Source: Labrenzia sp. THAF82 (GTDB lineage Bacteria; Pseudomonadota; Alphaproteobacteria; Rhizobiales; Stappiaceae). Taken from it: a DNA stretch of 64,000 nucleotides. The stretch spans positions 3,066,501 through 3,130,500 of the forward strand of contig NZ_CP045354.1 in the NCBI RefSeq assembly GCF_009363435.1, in the 5' to 3' direction. The notes below the pieces were generated by a model. It had not been told where the DNA came from. It made no database searches and saw only the letters and a program-made list of their open reading frames with translations. Made by a program: the position numbers and the translations under genes. Positions 34,970-42,050 of this stretch are shown piece after piece (the first letter of the stretch is position 1; every line of letters starts with the position of its first letter).

Positions 34970-35274
34970 CAAAACCCCCTCGGGAAAAGCCAGAAAAGGG
35001 CCTGGCCGGCGACGATGCCGACGGCCAGGCCGAGTGACACCCGCGATGCGACGCCAGCCAAGAGGCGCTGCATTGTTGAACCTGCGGGTGCGGGGGAGGT
35101 TCTGGGTTTTTTGGAAGGGGTCTTGTCCGGCCAGTTGCCGAATTCGCTGTCAGCAGCTTTCAGGGCGGCGGCTCGGGCGCATATCATGGTGGCCACAAGG
35201 ACAATCAGGCAAAGGCCGATCACAGTCCACAGCCAGGGTGCAAGGGTGCGGATGATCTCAAGTAGCGTTTCCAT
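34969..35274 (-). CDS. Small phage membrane protein with two helices
   Basis: A 101-residue protein with two membrane helices: ~10-32 (LAPWLWTVIGLCLIVLVATM) and ~78-97 (VSLGLAVGIVAGQALFWLF), joined by a Lys/Pro-rich loop (TPSKKPRTSPAPAG). The ATG at 35274 is preferred because the longer frame's extra 37 residues overlap the upstream gene and are Pro/Thr-rich. It could be a superinfection-exclusion or holin-like protein; there is no sequence proof of either. Confidence 0.6.
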   Translation of the reverse strand: METLLEIIRTLAPWLWTVIGLCLIVLVATMICARAAALKAADSEFGNWPDKTPSKKPRTSPAPAGSTMQRLLAGVASRVSLGLAVGIVAGQALFWLFPRGF

Positions 35275-35845
35275 GGGCCTTGTCCTTGTCAGGTGGGTCA
35301 ATGCTTGCAACGGCGGCTTCGGCCACCTGCGCTGAAAGATCGTGAATGTTGGCCGGGCCGGTGACTGTGTGGCCGTTTGCGGCAAGGGCCGCGCGGATGG
35401 CCTTCAGGGCTTCCGGTTTGCCGTAAACGACGGCGTCCTCTGCCTTGTCCGGCTGGGCCAGAACCAGCGTTTCCACCTGCTGGCCGTGCACATATTCCTG
35501 CCTGCCGTCCTCATGGGTAACGATCAGAGCACGGGTCGGGCTTTTGGCGGATTGGTAAAACCGGATCTGCGCGGCTACGCTGGCGAAGCACTTGTGTGAA
35601 CTGTCAGCCAGTATTTCGAGGTACTCGACGCGCTTCTCAATCGGTTCGTGCGTCGCCTCGCAAAACCATTTCAAGCCATTCAGCAAGACCTTCAGGGATG
35701 ATGCTGTGTTTTGAATGCTGGCGGTCATGGCTGCGTCTCCTGATTGTGTTTCCGCCGGAAACGCTACCAACTCGCTTGCACCTTGGCTCGCACTCAGGGA
35801 TTGTATTTCCCTGACGACAGAAACTAAGGGCTGTTGTGGAGTCAT
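35258..35845 (-). CDS. Phage protein, unknown function (first gene of leftward early operon)
   Basis: A 195-residue acidic to neutral protein, without signal peptide or membrane segment. The middle (SLKVLLNGLKWFCEATHEPIE) is helical and the C-terminal part is Ala-rich. I do not recognise a domain. It is the first gene of the leftward four-gene operon, 36 bases from a perfect operator palindrome at 35881-35904 that matches the one at the repressor promoter, so it is probably silenced in the lysogen. Confidence 0.6.
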   Translation of the reverse strand: MTPQQPLVSVVREIQSLSASQGASELVAFPAETQSGDAAMTASIQNTASSLKVLLNGLKWFCEATHEPIEKRVEYLEILADSSHKCFASVAAQIRFYQSAKSPTRALIVTHEDGRQEYVHGQQVETLVLAQPDKAEDAVVYGKPEALKAIRAALAANGHTVTGPANIHDLSAQVAEAAVASIDPPDKDKAHGNAT

Positions 35846-35880
35846 TGCCAATCTGGGCCTTTACGTTCAATTCACATGAT

Positions 35881-35904
35881 ATTTGCACGCATAAGCGTGC
35901 AAAT
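35881..35904. promoter_or_regulatory. Phage operator palindrome 1
   Basis: Two perfect 10-base arms (ATTTGCACGC and its complement) around ATAA. The inner 18 bases (TGCACGC, ATAA, GCGTGCA) are identical to the site at 38288-38307. It lies between the leftward early operon (start 35845) and the rightward gene at 35999. Confidence 0.85.
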
Positions 35905-35998
35905 CAAGTAAATGAACGCAAAAAAGTTGAAGCCAATGTCGCAAAGGGCCTAAAATTGCCGCGCAATATTGGTGAAACTAGCTAGATTGGTGTTGAAA

Positions 35999-36733
35999 AT
36001 GTTCGACAGGGGCGTTGTTTTGGCGGGCGTACAATTTTCAATTATTGATTTAATGAAAGCTGGCGCACAGCTCGAAGAGAAATTGCGATCCTTTGGGGTT
36101 GCGCACATTGAGTTGCATGACGAAGTGCGCAAGTATCACGCAAGTGTCGATCTATCGGACAAGGGTTATGTCGGTGAATACTTCCACCGGTCAATCAACA
36201 CTCTGCCGCCTTCCATGTTCCAGGGGATTACCTGTCGCTCAGACTCTGGGGAGGTAGTCGCCACCTCCGCGATCCGCTGTGACGAAATCGCAGGGTGGGA
36301 TCTGGACCGATATATTCGCGAGTTTTGGGAGCGTGCTTATAGAACCGAAGCGGGGGAGCCCGTTGTGCTGGCAGATGACGCGGTGTCGTTTGCCAAAGGG
36401 ATAACCGGGCAGATTGCGTATGTTGGTGACACGTATGTTGCGGAGCGGTGGCGTGAAAACAACCTCGCTGCCTACTTGGTTCGCTTGTGCCTGGTAATTG
36501 CCAATACTAAATGGGCGCCAGTCTACACGTATGGCTGGATGGCACGGCATCATGCCTTTCAGAAAGCACTCTTTCTACGCTGGGGTTATCCGGCTTGTTA
36601 TGGCGGTGGCCTCAAATGGAAGTCGCCACCGGCAAATAAGGCATATGAAGATTTGTGTTTCTTGGGCTGTGACCCTGCCGGGATCGTCCAGCTCCTTCAA
36701 AGGCCCTTGGATATCGGGCCGCTTGAGAGTTGA
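35999..36733 (+). CDS. Phage-borne protein, possibly GNAT-like acyltransferase
   Basis: A 244-residue protein counted from the ATG at 35999; a TTG ten codons earlier is possible, and neither has a good ribosome-binding site. The segment IAYVGDTYVAERWRENNLAAYLVRLCL resembles, in parts, the acetyl-CoA loop and helix of GNAT proteins, followed by the aromatic-rich YTYGWMARHHAFQKALF. That is a weak likeness, not a firm assignment. Its 3' end overlaps the convergent gene at 36612 by 122 bases. It lies beside operator 1 and is lower in GC than the structural genes. Confidence 0.5.
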   Translation: MFDRGVVLAGVQFSIIDLMKAGAQLEEKLRSFGVAHIELHDEVRKYHASVDLSDKGYVGEYFHRSINTLPPSMFQGITCRSDSGEVVATSAIRCDEIAGWDLDRYIREFWERAYRTEAGEPVVLADDAVSFAKGITGQIAYVGDTYVAERWRENNLAAYLVRLCLVIANTKWAPVYTYGWMARHHAFQKALFLRWGYPACYGGGLKWKSPPANKAYEDLCFLGCDPAGIVQLLQRPLDIGPLES

Positions 36734-37184
36734 AGGCGTAGACGCCCATGAACCAAGCCCCTTGTCCATTTGTTATCGGAAAGACTGCGCGAGAATAAGA
36801 AACAGGCCTGTTGTCTGTTGCCATCGCGTCACGGCACTCGATGTGCTCGACAACTACTTGCGTATAGTTGATGCAATCCCGGTATCCTTCGGCGGTTAGT
36901 CGCCGATAGGTGTCGCTAAACACAGAGCCAGGAGAAACCGGCGTTTTCGGCCAGTCAAAGCCAAATTCGGTTGATGCTAGTGTTTCGCTGCCTCCAAACA
37001 GTATCTTTGGCGAGTCCAGCGTTAACGGGTTTCCGTCCAGCCAAACCAAGTGTTCGGAATAGCGGCCTAGCTTTTCGTCGATTACGAAGTCGCTTCGAAT
37101 GCAATCGGAAATCAGATCCTTCACAATTGGATCGTCGACAGTCGACAAGTAGGTCAAATCTAGTCTGGTTGCGTTGTTTCTCAT
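36612..37184 (-). CDS. Accessory phage protein, unknown, C-terminal end overlapping its convergent neighbour
   Basis: A 190-residue protein from ATG 37184. Residues ~1-153 read like a folded domain (AVFPITNGQGAWFMGVYAFN is reminiscent of a PAS-like sheet), but the last ~37 residues are Arg/Ser/Pro-rich and lie over the coding end of the opposite-strand gene, so the true end may have been lost by rearrangement. It is translationally coupled (ATGA) to the 37181 gene upstream. No certain family. Confidence 0.5.
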   Translation of the reverse strand: MRNNATRLDLTYLSTVDDPIVKDLISDCIRSDFVIDEKLGRYSEHLVWLDGNPLTLDSPKILFGGSETLASTEFGFDWPKTPVSPGSVFSDTYRRLTAEGYRDCINYTQVVVEHIECRDAMATDNRPVSYSRAVFPITNGQGAWFMGVYAFNSQAARYPRAFEGAGRSRQGHSPRNTNLHMPYLPVATSI

Positions 37185-37453
37185 GGCATCATGTTTTGTT
37201 GCAGCATGGCGGCCTGCAGGAAGAAATCAGCATGTTTCATGAAAAGCTCAATGTCTTCACCGGTCAAGGTTTCCGGCTGGCTGTGGCCAAAGAGGTTGTG
37301 ACACACGAATGAGCCCAGAAAGACCGTCAAGTTGTACTCCGCGCATTCATCCAGAAACAGCTGCAGCTGTTGATGCTCAGTCAACGGAGCAACGTCGGAA
37401 TAGAGTTCCTTGGCGAACCTAAGAAGTTTCTCGCGGTCTTTAGAATTCGCCAT
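37181..37453 (-). CDS. Small accessory phage protein, unknown function
   Basis: A 90-residue helical protein. The ATG at 37453 is preferred over one 45 bases earlier because GGGGC stands six bases ahead of it. No domain recognised; the composition (Leu/Phe/Glu/Gln) suggests a helical bundle. It forms a leftward two-gene unit with the 36612 gene, placed between the repressor gene and operator 1, a position where prophages often carry genes expressed during lysogeny. Confidence 0.55.
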   Translation of the reverse strand: MANSKDREKLLRFAKELYSDVAPLTEHQQLQLFLDECAEYNLTVFLGSFVCHNLFGHSQPETLTGEDIELFMKHADFFLQAAMLQQNMMP

Positions 37454-37624
37454 GTATCGCCCCAAGGTGCACAAACGTTTATTTGATTTTTGCAGCATGT
37501 GAACTGCCGTTCAGTCATTTAAAGGATAAAGTTAATGGGCTGTAAAGATCAATTTGCGGTTGAAACGCAGAATACATAAATTACAACCTTTGATATCGTA
37601 AAGGTTGTGCCCCTATTGGTGTTT

Positions 37625-38224
37625 TTAACTATCAGAAGTGTCGGCTAATTTTAGCGCGTAAATCTTTTTCACAAGTTTTGCACGGGTGCTGGCTGGTCCG
37701 AGCTTTCCATATACTTGCCGTTCTATCTCGTACGCCTCTTCGAGAGATGCCATAAGCAGCTCGGTATCCAGTTCATTGCCATTTGCAATTGAAGCCAGTT
37801 CGTCAAATGCTGCGACGGTTTCGGGCGTTGCGCTGCCGTTCGTCGAGCCGAGAATCCAGTTCTGAAGCGCTTCGAACGAAACACGTGCGTCGCTCGCAAG
37901 CTTTTTCATTTCGTCGATGCTAAGCTGATCGCCTTGAGACAGCGACTTCAAAAACGTTCGTTTTTCTTCAAAAGAGAGTGCATCGGCTATCGCAAGGATT
38001 TCGTCGATTTTGGGATTGGCCGGTTTTCCAGTCAATACCCACCCAGCGTCTATGGAAAGTGCGTCGCATAGTTGCGCAAGTCCCTTTTGGCCGGGCATGC
38101 GTTCTAACGTAAACAGCTGAGAAACAGCGTTTACACCGAGCCTTGCGGACTTGGAAATGCTTCGGTTGCTCTTGCCACTCAGCAGAATGGCAGCGGCAAT
38201 TCTATCTATTGGGCGTGCACTCAT
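37625..38224 (-). CDS. CI-like phage repressor (HTH, no LexA-type peptidase)
   Basis: A 199-residue protein from ATG 38224 (a longer frame exists but crosses the operator). Residues ~18-65 form a Cro/C1-type helix-turn-helix (SISKSARLGVNAVSQLF ... LAQLCDALSIDAGWVLTGKP). The C-terminal ~120 residues are helical, with no Ser/Lys S24 peptidase motif or Ala-Gly cleavage site visible, so RecA-driven self-cleavage is not expected. A TATAAT on the minus strand at 38279-38284 fits its promoter, adjacent to operator 2, implying autoregulation. Confidence 0.82.
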   Translation of the reverse strand: MSARPIDRIAAAILLSGKSNRSISKSARLGVNAVSQLFTLERMPGQKGLAQLCDALSIDAGWVLTGKPANPKIDEILAIADALSFEEKRTFLKSLSQGDQLSIDEMKKLASDARVSFEALQNWILGSTNGSATPETVAAFDELASIANGNELDTELLMASLEEAYEIERQVYGKLGPASTRAKLVKKIYALKLADTSDS

Positions 38225-38278
38225 GCTGGATTTATAGAGTTCTTCGTGCGTGATAGCACGTACGTAAAAGCGTTCATT

Positions 38279-38284
38279 ATTATA
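38279..38284 (-). promoter_or_regulatory. -10 box of the repressor promoter
   Basis: A consensus TATAAT on the minus strand, 55 bases ahead of the repressor start. The -35 region at normal spacing falls within the operator palindrome at 38288-38307 and does not match TTGACA, as expected for a promoter controlled by a bound regulator. Confidence 0.5.
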
Positions 38285-38287
38285 GAC

Positions 38288-38307
38288 ATGCACGCATAAG
38301 CGTGCAT
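38288..38307. promoter_or_regulatory. Phage operator palindrome 2
   Basis: Perfect 8-base arms (ATGCACGC and GCGTGCAT) around ATAA, between the leftward repressor gene and the rightward Cro-like gene, ten bases before the latter's ATG. Its 18-base core equals that of operator 1. A weaker related inverted repeat (CGTGC-GTGATA-GCACG) lies at 38245-38260. Confidence 0.85.
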
Positions 38308-38317
38308 TATCTCGCTC

Positions 38318-38632
38318 ATGCCCCATGAGTTGATCCAACCCATCGAAACATTCTTGGCGCTCAAGCAGCGATGCGGCGAGCGTATGTCGCCCTATCATTT
38401 CGGGCGGGTGGCTGTCCAGGACGGACGATTGCACGAACGTCTTGTTAGCGGTGGTGACATTGTCACCAAGAAAGCGACGGCCATTCGGAAGTTCATCCAT
38501 CAAGAAACCTTGCGGTTAGTAAAACAATACGGCGTCGATGAAGTTGCGCCATGTCTTTTGATTTCATCATCTTTGGCGGAAACCGATCTGTCATCCCCGA
38601 AAACCGGTAAAAATTCGGGGGTAGGTCTATGA
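38318..38632 (+). CDS. Cro-like phage DNA-binding protein
   Basis: A 104-residue protein, first gene of the rightward early operon. The stretch MSPYHFGRVAVQDGRLHERL with GGDIVTKKATAIRKFIH matches a short helix-turn-helix family common in alphaproteobacterial phages, where it appears next to repressors. The ATG at 38318 includes the preceding helix (ELIQPIETFLAL) that the family also has. No ribosome-binding site is visible and operator 2 ends ten bases upstream, so the message may be nearly leaderless. It ends in an ATGA overlap with the next gene. Confidence 0.7.
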   Translation: MPHELIQPIETFLALKQRCGERMSPYHFGRVAVQDGRLHERLVSGGDIVTKKATAIRKFIHQETLRLVKQYGVDEVAPCLLISSSLAETDLSSPKTGKNSGVGL

Positions 38633-39006
38633 GCATCGGTCGGCGCACAACCGACACTGATCGGCGCGGCTTGAAAATCGCCACGCAGCGCACAGTGCAA
38701 ATGTGTGGTGGTCAGGACTATTCCGCGACGGTCACGCGTGTTCACTCCAAAACGCTTTCTGACTACGGCAACACCGGCAACGAGCGGCACGGAGACACGT
38801 TCATGCCGGTGGATGTCTTCGCGGACCTGGTGATCGACTGCGCCGAGCGCGGCGAGGTGGCGCCAATGCTAGAGCGCTTGTGCGAGCTGGCCGGTGGGCG
38901 CTTCGTGCGCGTGCACGGGGACGGGCTGCTTGCAATCACTGAAGAAATCATGCGCCAGGCCAAAGCGTTGCAAGACCATGTCAGTAACGGGGAGGCGGCG
39001 GAATGA
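38629..39006 (+). CDS. Phage early protein, CII-like regulatory protein candidate
   Basis: A 125-residue protein starting in the stop of the Cro-like gene. The central segment (HSKTLSDYGNTGNERHGDTF, then MPVDVFADLVIDCAERG) resembles phage CII-type (CP76) regulators found at this operon position, which sort host and phage decisions; the likeness is moderate. No membrane segment. Confidence 0.6.
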   Translation: MSIGRRTTDTDRRGLKIATQRTVQMCGGQDYSATVTRVHSKTLSDYGNTGNERHGDTFMPVDVFADLVIDCAERGEVAPMLERLCELAGGRFVRVHGDGLLAITEEIMRQAKALQDHVSNGEAAE

Positions 39007-39008
39007 AC

Positions 39009-39626
39009 CTACCAGTTGCAGGCTTCCCGCAAGGGTTTGATGGCTTCTTCCAGGCCGGTCACGTCAAATTCTCCAGTCATGGCGCCACGGCGGCCGATGT
39101 AACGCATAAGCATCGTGTCAGCCGCCATCATGCGGTCGAGCATTCTTTTGGACCTCGCGTATCCAAACAAGGCCAAAAACTCAAAATCGGCAGACCGTTC
39201 CATTGTGATGGCGTCTGCCGGGTCTTTGTCAAACCGGATTTCTACAGGCGCGCTGCGGTCACTGACCGTTTGGCCACCCATGTGGAATGCGAGCATTGTC
39301 GTGTTTTCTTCGCACTGGATGACCAGCGAGACACGTGCTTGTCCAATCAGAGCCTGAAAGGGTTCTCTCGATGTGTTGATGAGCGTCACTTTGGGGCTGT
39401 CGTCGAACTTGGACGTGTCCATTTCCCGTGTCCAGTTTTCGCGCCAGTTCTCATTTTTCTCCGTCGTGGCGCCTTTACCAGCCGCTTTGTAGCCAGCGAT
39501 CCGGTCGTAGCAGACAAGGCGGTGTTTGTCGCTTCGGATTTCGACACAGGAAGCCAAGTCATCGGCTGCCATAGCAGGGCCGGAAAGCGCGCAAACGGCG
39601 GCGAGCAGCGCAGATACAAATTTCAT
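39009..39626 (-). CDS. Secreted phage accessory protein (VasI-like N-terminal motif)
   Basis: A 205-residue exported protein on the strand opposite to its operon, from ATG 39626 (GGAG ten bases ahead). Signal peptide ~1-20 (MKFVSALLAAVCALSGPAMA). The mature start DDLASCVEIRSDKHRLVCYDRIAG carries the Cys...Cys-Tyr-Asp pattern of VasI-like type VI accessory proteins and some phage lipoproteins. Opposite orientation within an early operon marks it as a 'moron', possibly expressed in the lysogen for surface exclusion; that role is inference. Confidence 0.68.
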   Translation of the reverse strand: MKFVSALLAAVCALSGPAMAADDLASCVEIRSDKHRLVCYDRIAGYKAAGKGATTEKNENWRENWTREMDTSKFDDSPKVTLINTSREPFQALIGQARVSLVIQCEENTTMLAFHMGGQTVSDRSAPVEIRFDKDPADAITMERSADFEFLALFGYARSKRMLDRMMAADTMLMRYIGRRGAMTGEFDVTGLEEAIKPLREACNW

Positions 39627-39697
39627 CAATCGCAATCTCCGTCACGTGGATGCACTAGAGCAAATCCACTCGCAAAAGTCGAGCGGAGGGTTGCGGT

Positions 39698-39946
39698 ATG
39701 AGCCTTCTGGACAAGTGCAGCGGTGAGCAGTTGGTGCTTTTGGCGGGCCGCCTGCGCGGCATTGCGGCGCAAAAGACCAGTGCGGCCAAGGCGAGTGTCA
39801 CTCTTGGTCAGATGTCCGACGACGTCTTTGACACCAAGTCCGCGCTTCAGACCGCCCGAACCTTCATCGACGACAGCAACGACGTGACCATGGCCGCCGA
39901 CCTTTTGGCGGAACTGGCCGAAGCGAAAAGGGCGACACCCTCATGA
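39698..39946 (+). CDS. Small phage early protein, unknown
   Basis: An 82-residue Ala/Ser/Leu-rich helical protein. The ATG at 39698 follows GGAGGGTTG. Its stop overlaps the next start (ATGA). No domain recognised; position in the rightward early operon after the accessory gene. Confidence 0.6.
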   Translation: MSLLDKCSGEQLVLLAGRLRGIAAQKTSAAKASVTLGQMSDDVFDTKSALQTARTFIDDSNDVTMAADLLAELAEAKRATPS

Positions 39947-40317
39947 GCCTCGCAGATCCTTCCTTTCCTGTGACGGGCAGTCTTGTGGGCCGGACGCTGC
40001 CGCGCCCCAAGCCGGGCAACCCGATTCCGCGAAAGCTGGCCCGCGAGAAGCAGGACGCGGTGTTGCGCGACTATATGAGCGGCGCTAGCGAAAGCTACAT
40101 CGCAGCCAAATACGGCGTTGGTCAAAACTATGCGCGCGTGCTTGCACGCAGGCGCGGTTTGTCGCGTGCGCGCATGCGCAAGGGCGTTGCCTATCCCGAT
40201 CTTTTGGAGCGGATCAAGACCAACTTTCTGGCCGTCGAACAGGCGATGCGCGAGTTGCGCCGCGACATCAGTTTTTTGAGTGAATTGGAGGCGGATGCCG
40301 ATGCCGGTGACGAGTGA
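39943..40317 (+). CDS. Small phage protein with helix-turn-helix
   Basis: A 124-residue basic protein. The segment EKQDAVLRDYMSGASESYIA followed by AKYGVGQNYARVLARRRG looks like a recognition-helix region of a DNA-binding domain (GASESYIAAKYGVG is a typical HTH turn). It overlaps its neighbours and belongs to the early operon. A specific family is not assigned. Confidence 0.6.
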   Translation: MSLADPSFPVTGSLVGRTLPRPKPGNPIPRKLAREKQDAVLRDYMSGASESYIAAKYGVGQNYARVLARRRGLSRARMRKGVAYPDLLERIKTNFLAVEQAMRELRRDISFLSELEADADAGDE

Positions 40318-40516
40318 AGAGGTGCCCGCCTACCGTCAGGCGGTGAAGGCCGCTGACACAATCCGCAAATTCTGGATGGCGCGGCAGATGATCGTTTCAA
40401 CAGAAGTGATTGAAGCTGCGCCGCGCGATCCGGGCTTTGCGATTGAATACGGCGTGCGCTCCGACATGGTCAACGGCCTGCCGGTGGTGCGTTTGCAGCG
40501 GGGCGCGATCCGATGA
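40301..40516 (+). CDS. Small phage early protein, unknown
   Basis: A 71-residue protein. The ATG at 40301 is preferred: GGAGG stands nine bases ahead, while two upstream start codons are too near that site. It overlaps the end of the preceding gene by 17 bases and the next start in an ATGA. No recognised domain. Confidence 0.58.
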   Translation: MPVTSEEVPAYRQAVKAADTIRKFWMARQMIVSTEVIEAAPRDPGFAIEYGVRSDMVNGLPVVRLQRGAIR

Positions 40517-40890
40517 GCGCCGAGATCCGCAAGACGCTGCGCGTTTACTCCTGGGCGCGGGGGCAGCACCGGCTGCGCGGCAAGGGCGCGCCGGTTTCCT
40601 TTGCCGCGATTGCCGAAATGATTAGCGCTGACACCGGATTGCCGCTGACAACAGCGTCAGCGGCATTGGCAGGCGGGTTTTCCAGCAAGGACACGCAAGC
40701 ACGGCTTGCCGCCTGGAACGGGTTGAAGTTGGCCCAAAAGCACGGACAGCCCGTGCTGGTGGTGGACCCTACGGCCGACTTTGACCCCGGATCGGTGTCC
40801 GGGGCAGGGCGCGGGCTGGGGGCAGGGGCTGCGCCAATCTCAATTGAAGACGCGCGGCGGCGCGTGGATGGTAGGAGCAAAGCGGCATGA
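40513..40890 (+). CDS. Small phage early protein, unknown
   Basis: A 125-residue protein with a helical N-terminal half (VSFAAIAEMISADTGLPLTT) and an unstructured Gly/Ala-rich segment (GAGRGLGAGAAP) before a short charged tail. It overlaps both neighbours by four bases. No domain recognised; a helical DNA-binding role is conceivable but unsupported. Confidence 0.58.
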   Translation: MSAEIRKTLRVYSWARGQHRLRGKGAPVSFAAIAEMISADTGLPLTTASAALAGGFSSKDTQARLAAWNGLKLAQKHGQPVLVVDPTADFDPGSVSGAGRGLGAGAAPISIEDARRRVDGRSKAA

Positions 40891-41159
40891 TGCGGCTGGA
40901 CCGGGAAAAGCTGGGTGAAGCCCTGCTGCGTGAGCGTGAAAAACGCGGCCTGAACATGCGGGCGGTTCATGCGCTCACGGGTATCAGCATTGCGACGATC
41001 AGCCGGGCAGAGCGCGCTCATCCTGATATCTATGCCAGCGCGGAAACAGTGTTGATCCTTTGCAAGCTCTATCGGCTCGACCCGTTGCGCTTTGTTCAGG
41101 ATGTTTCACGGGAATACACCCATGAAACAAGCCGAATGGAGGCGTTGGCCGATGGGTAA
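40887..41159 (+). CDS. XRE-family helix-turn-helix regulator
   Basis: A 90-residue protein that is almost entirely one XRE domain: LGEALLREREKRGLNMRAVHA then TGISIATISRAERAHPDIYASAETVLILCKLYRLDP, shown in parts, covers all five helices. It is a small transcription regulator inside the early operon, and its stop overlaps the start of the methyltransferase-like gene (ATGGGTAA). Confidence 0.8.
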   Translation: MMRLDREKLGEALLREREKRGLNMRAVHALTGISIATISRAERAHPDIYASAETVLILCKLYRLDPLRFVQDVSREYTHETSRMEALADG

Positions 41160-41817
41160 ACGCTCCAGCCGTCCAAGGGTCGACAAGGACCTTTATTGCA
41201 CGATTGATCCGCGTGCCGTGCCGCCGTTGATCCCATTTTTGAGGTGGGAGCGGATCAGCAGCTTTATCGATCCGTGCTGGGGCTGGGGTCACTTGGTGGG
41301 GCCGCTTGCGCGGGCGGGGTTGACCTGCCTTGGCCGGTATGACCTTGAGCCGAAAATGACACGCAAGGTTGACCCGGATTTGCCGGGCGTCCAGGGCCAT
41401 GTGATCCAGCGCGACGGGCGTGATCTTTCTTTCTCGGACCTGAACGGGGCCGATGCGATCATCGCCAATCCGCCCTGGACCTTCGCGATCCTGAAAGAGC
41501 TGATTTGCCGGTGGGCAAAGATGGCGCCGACCTGGCTGTTGTTTTACGGCAACTGGCTTTTCACAGAGCGTGCCGCGCCGCTGATCAACGGCTACCTGAC
41601 CGACTTCGTGCCGGTACCGCGCCTGCAATGGATACCGGGCACCGACCACGCAGAGAAAGACAGCTGCGGCTGGTACCGCTTCCACTTTGCTGAAGCGCAG
41701 GAAAGCCAAGTGCCGCGTTTCTGGCCGTTGGGATCATCCCCCTTTGCGGGTCTGCCAGTGGCAAAGCCCTTGGGCGAGCGCAACGACAATTTCCGTTTTC
41801 AAGAAAGGGTGGCGTGA
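41152..41817 (+). CDS. DNA methyltransferase-like protein (NPPW motif)
   Basis: A 221-residue protein from ATG 41152, which has GGAGGCG ten bases ahead. Motif I-like SSFIDPCWGWGHLVGPL and the catalytic motif IV IIANPPWTF, in that order, identify a gamma/beta class amino-methyltransferase fold that would methylate adenine N6 (or cytosine N4). The length is at the lower limit and no target-recognition domain is visible, so the base and sequence specificity are unknown; it could protect phage DNA against host restriction. Confidence 0.75.
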   Translation: MGKRSSRPRVDKDLYCTIDPRAVPPLIPFLRWERISSFIDPCWGWGHLVGPLARAGLTCLGRYDLEPKMTRKVDPDLPGVQGHVIQRDGRDLSFSDLNGADAIIANPPWTFAILKELICRWAKMAPTWLLFYGNWLFTERAAPLINGYLTDFVPVPRLQWIPGTDHAEKDSCGWYRFHFAEAQESQVPRFWPLGSSPFAGLPVAKPLGERNDNFRFQERVA

Positions 41818-42050
41818 TGAGCGCGCAGGGCGATGACTATTCAACCCGCTTGGCAGCGTTGATTTATGCCGCTGGGTGCTTTGCCGGGCAGGACCCGGAA
41901 GAAACGGCGCTCTTGTTGCTGGGCGCGGCGGGTATCGCTGCTGAGACAAACGGGGTGCTTTTGTCCGAGGCGTTCGAGGCGATGCAGGAAGCCTATGAGG
42001 CGTCGGCTCAGACCAACAGCGACGGAAAAGACGGAGGTCATTTGCAATGA
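41817..42050 (+). CDS. Small phage early protein, unknown
   Basis: A 77-residue acidic, Ala-rich helical protein starting in the stop of the previous gene (TGATGA). Conserved-looking phrase AALIYAAGCFAGQDPEETALLL. No domain recognised. Its end overlaps the GapR-like gene start. Confidence 0.58.
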   Translation: MSAQGDDYSTRLAALIYAAGCFAGQDPEETALLLLGAAGIAAETNGVLLSEAFEAMQEAYEASAQTNSDGKDGGHLQ

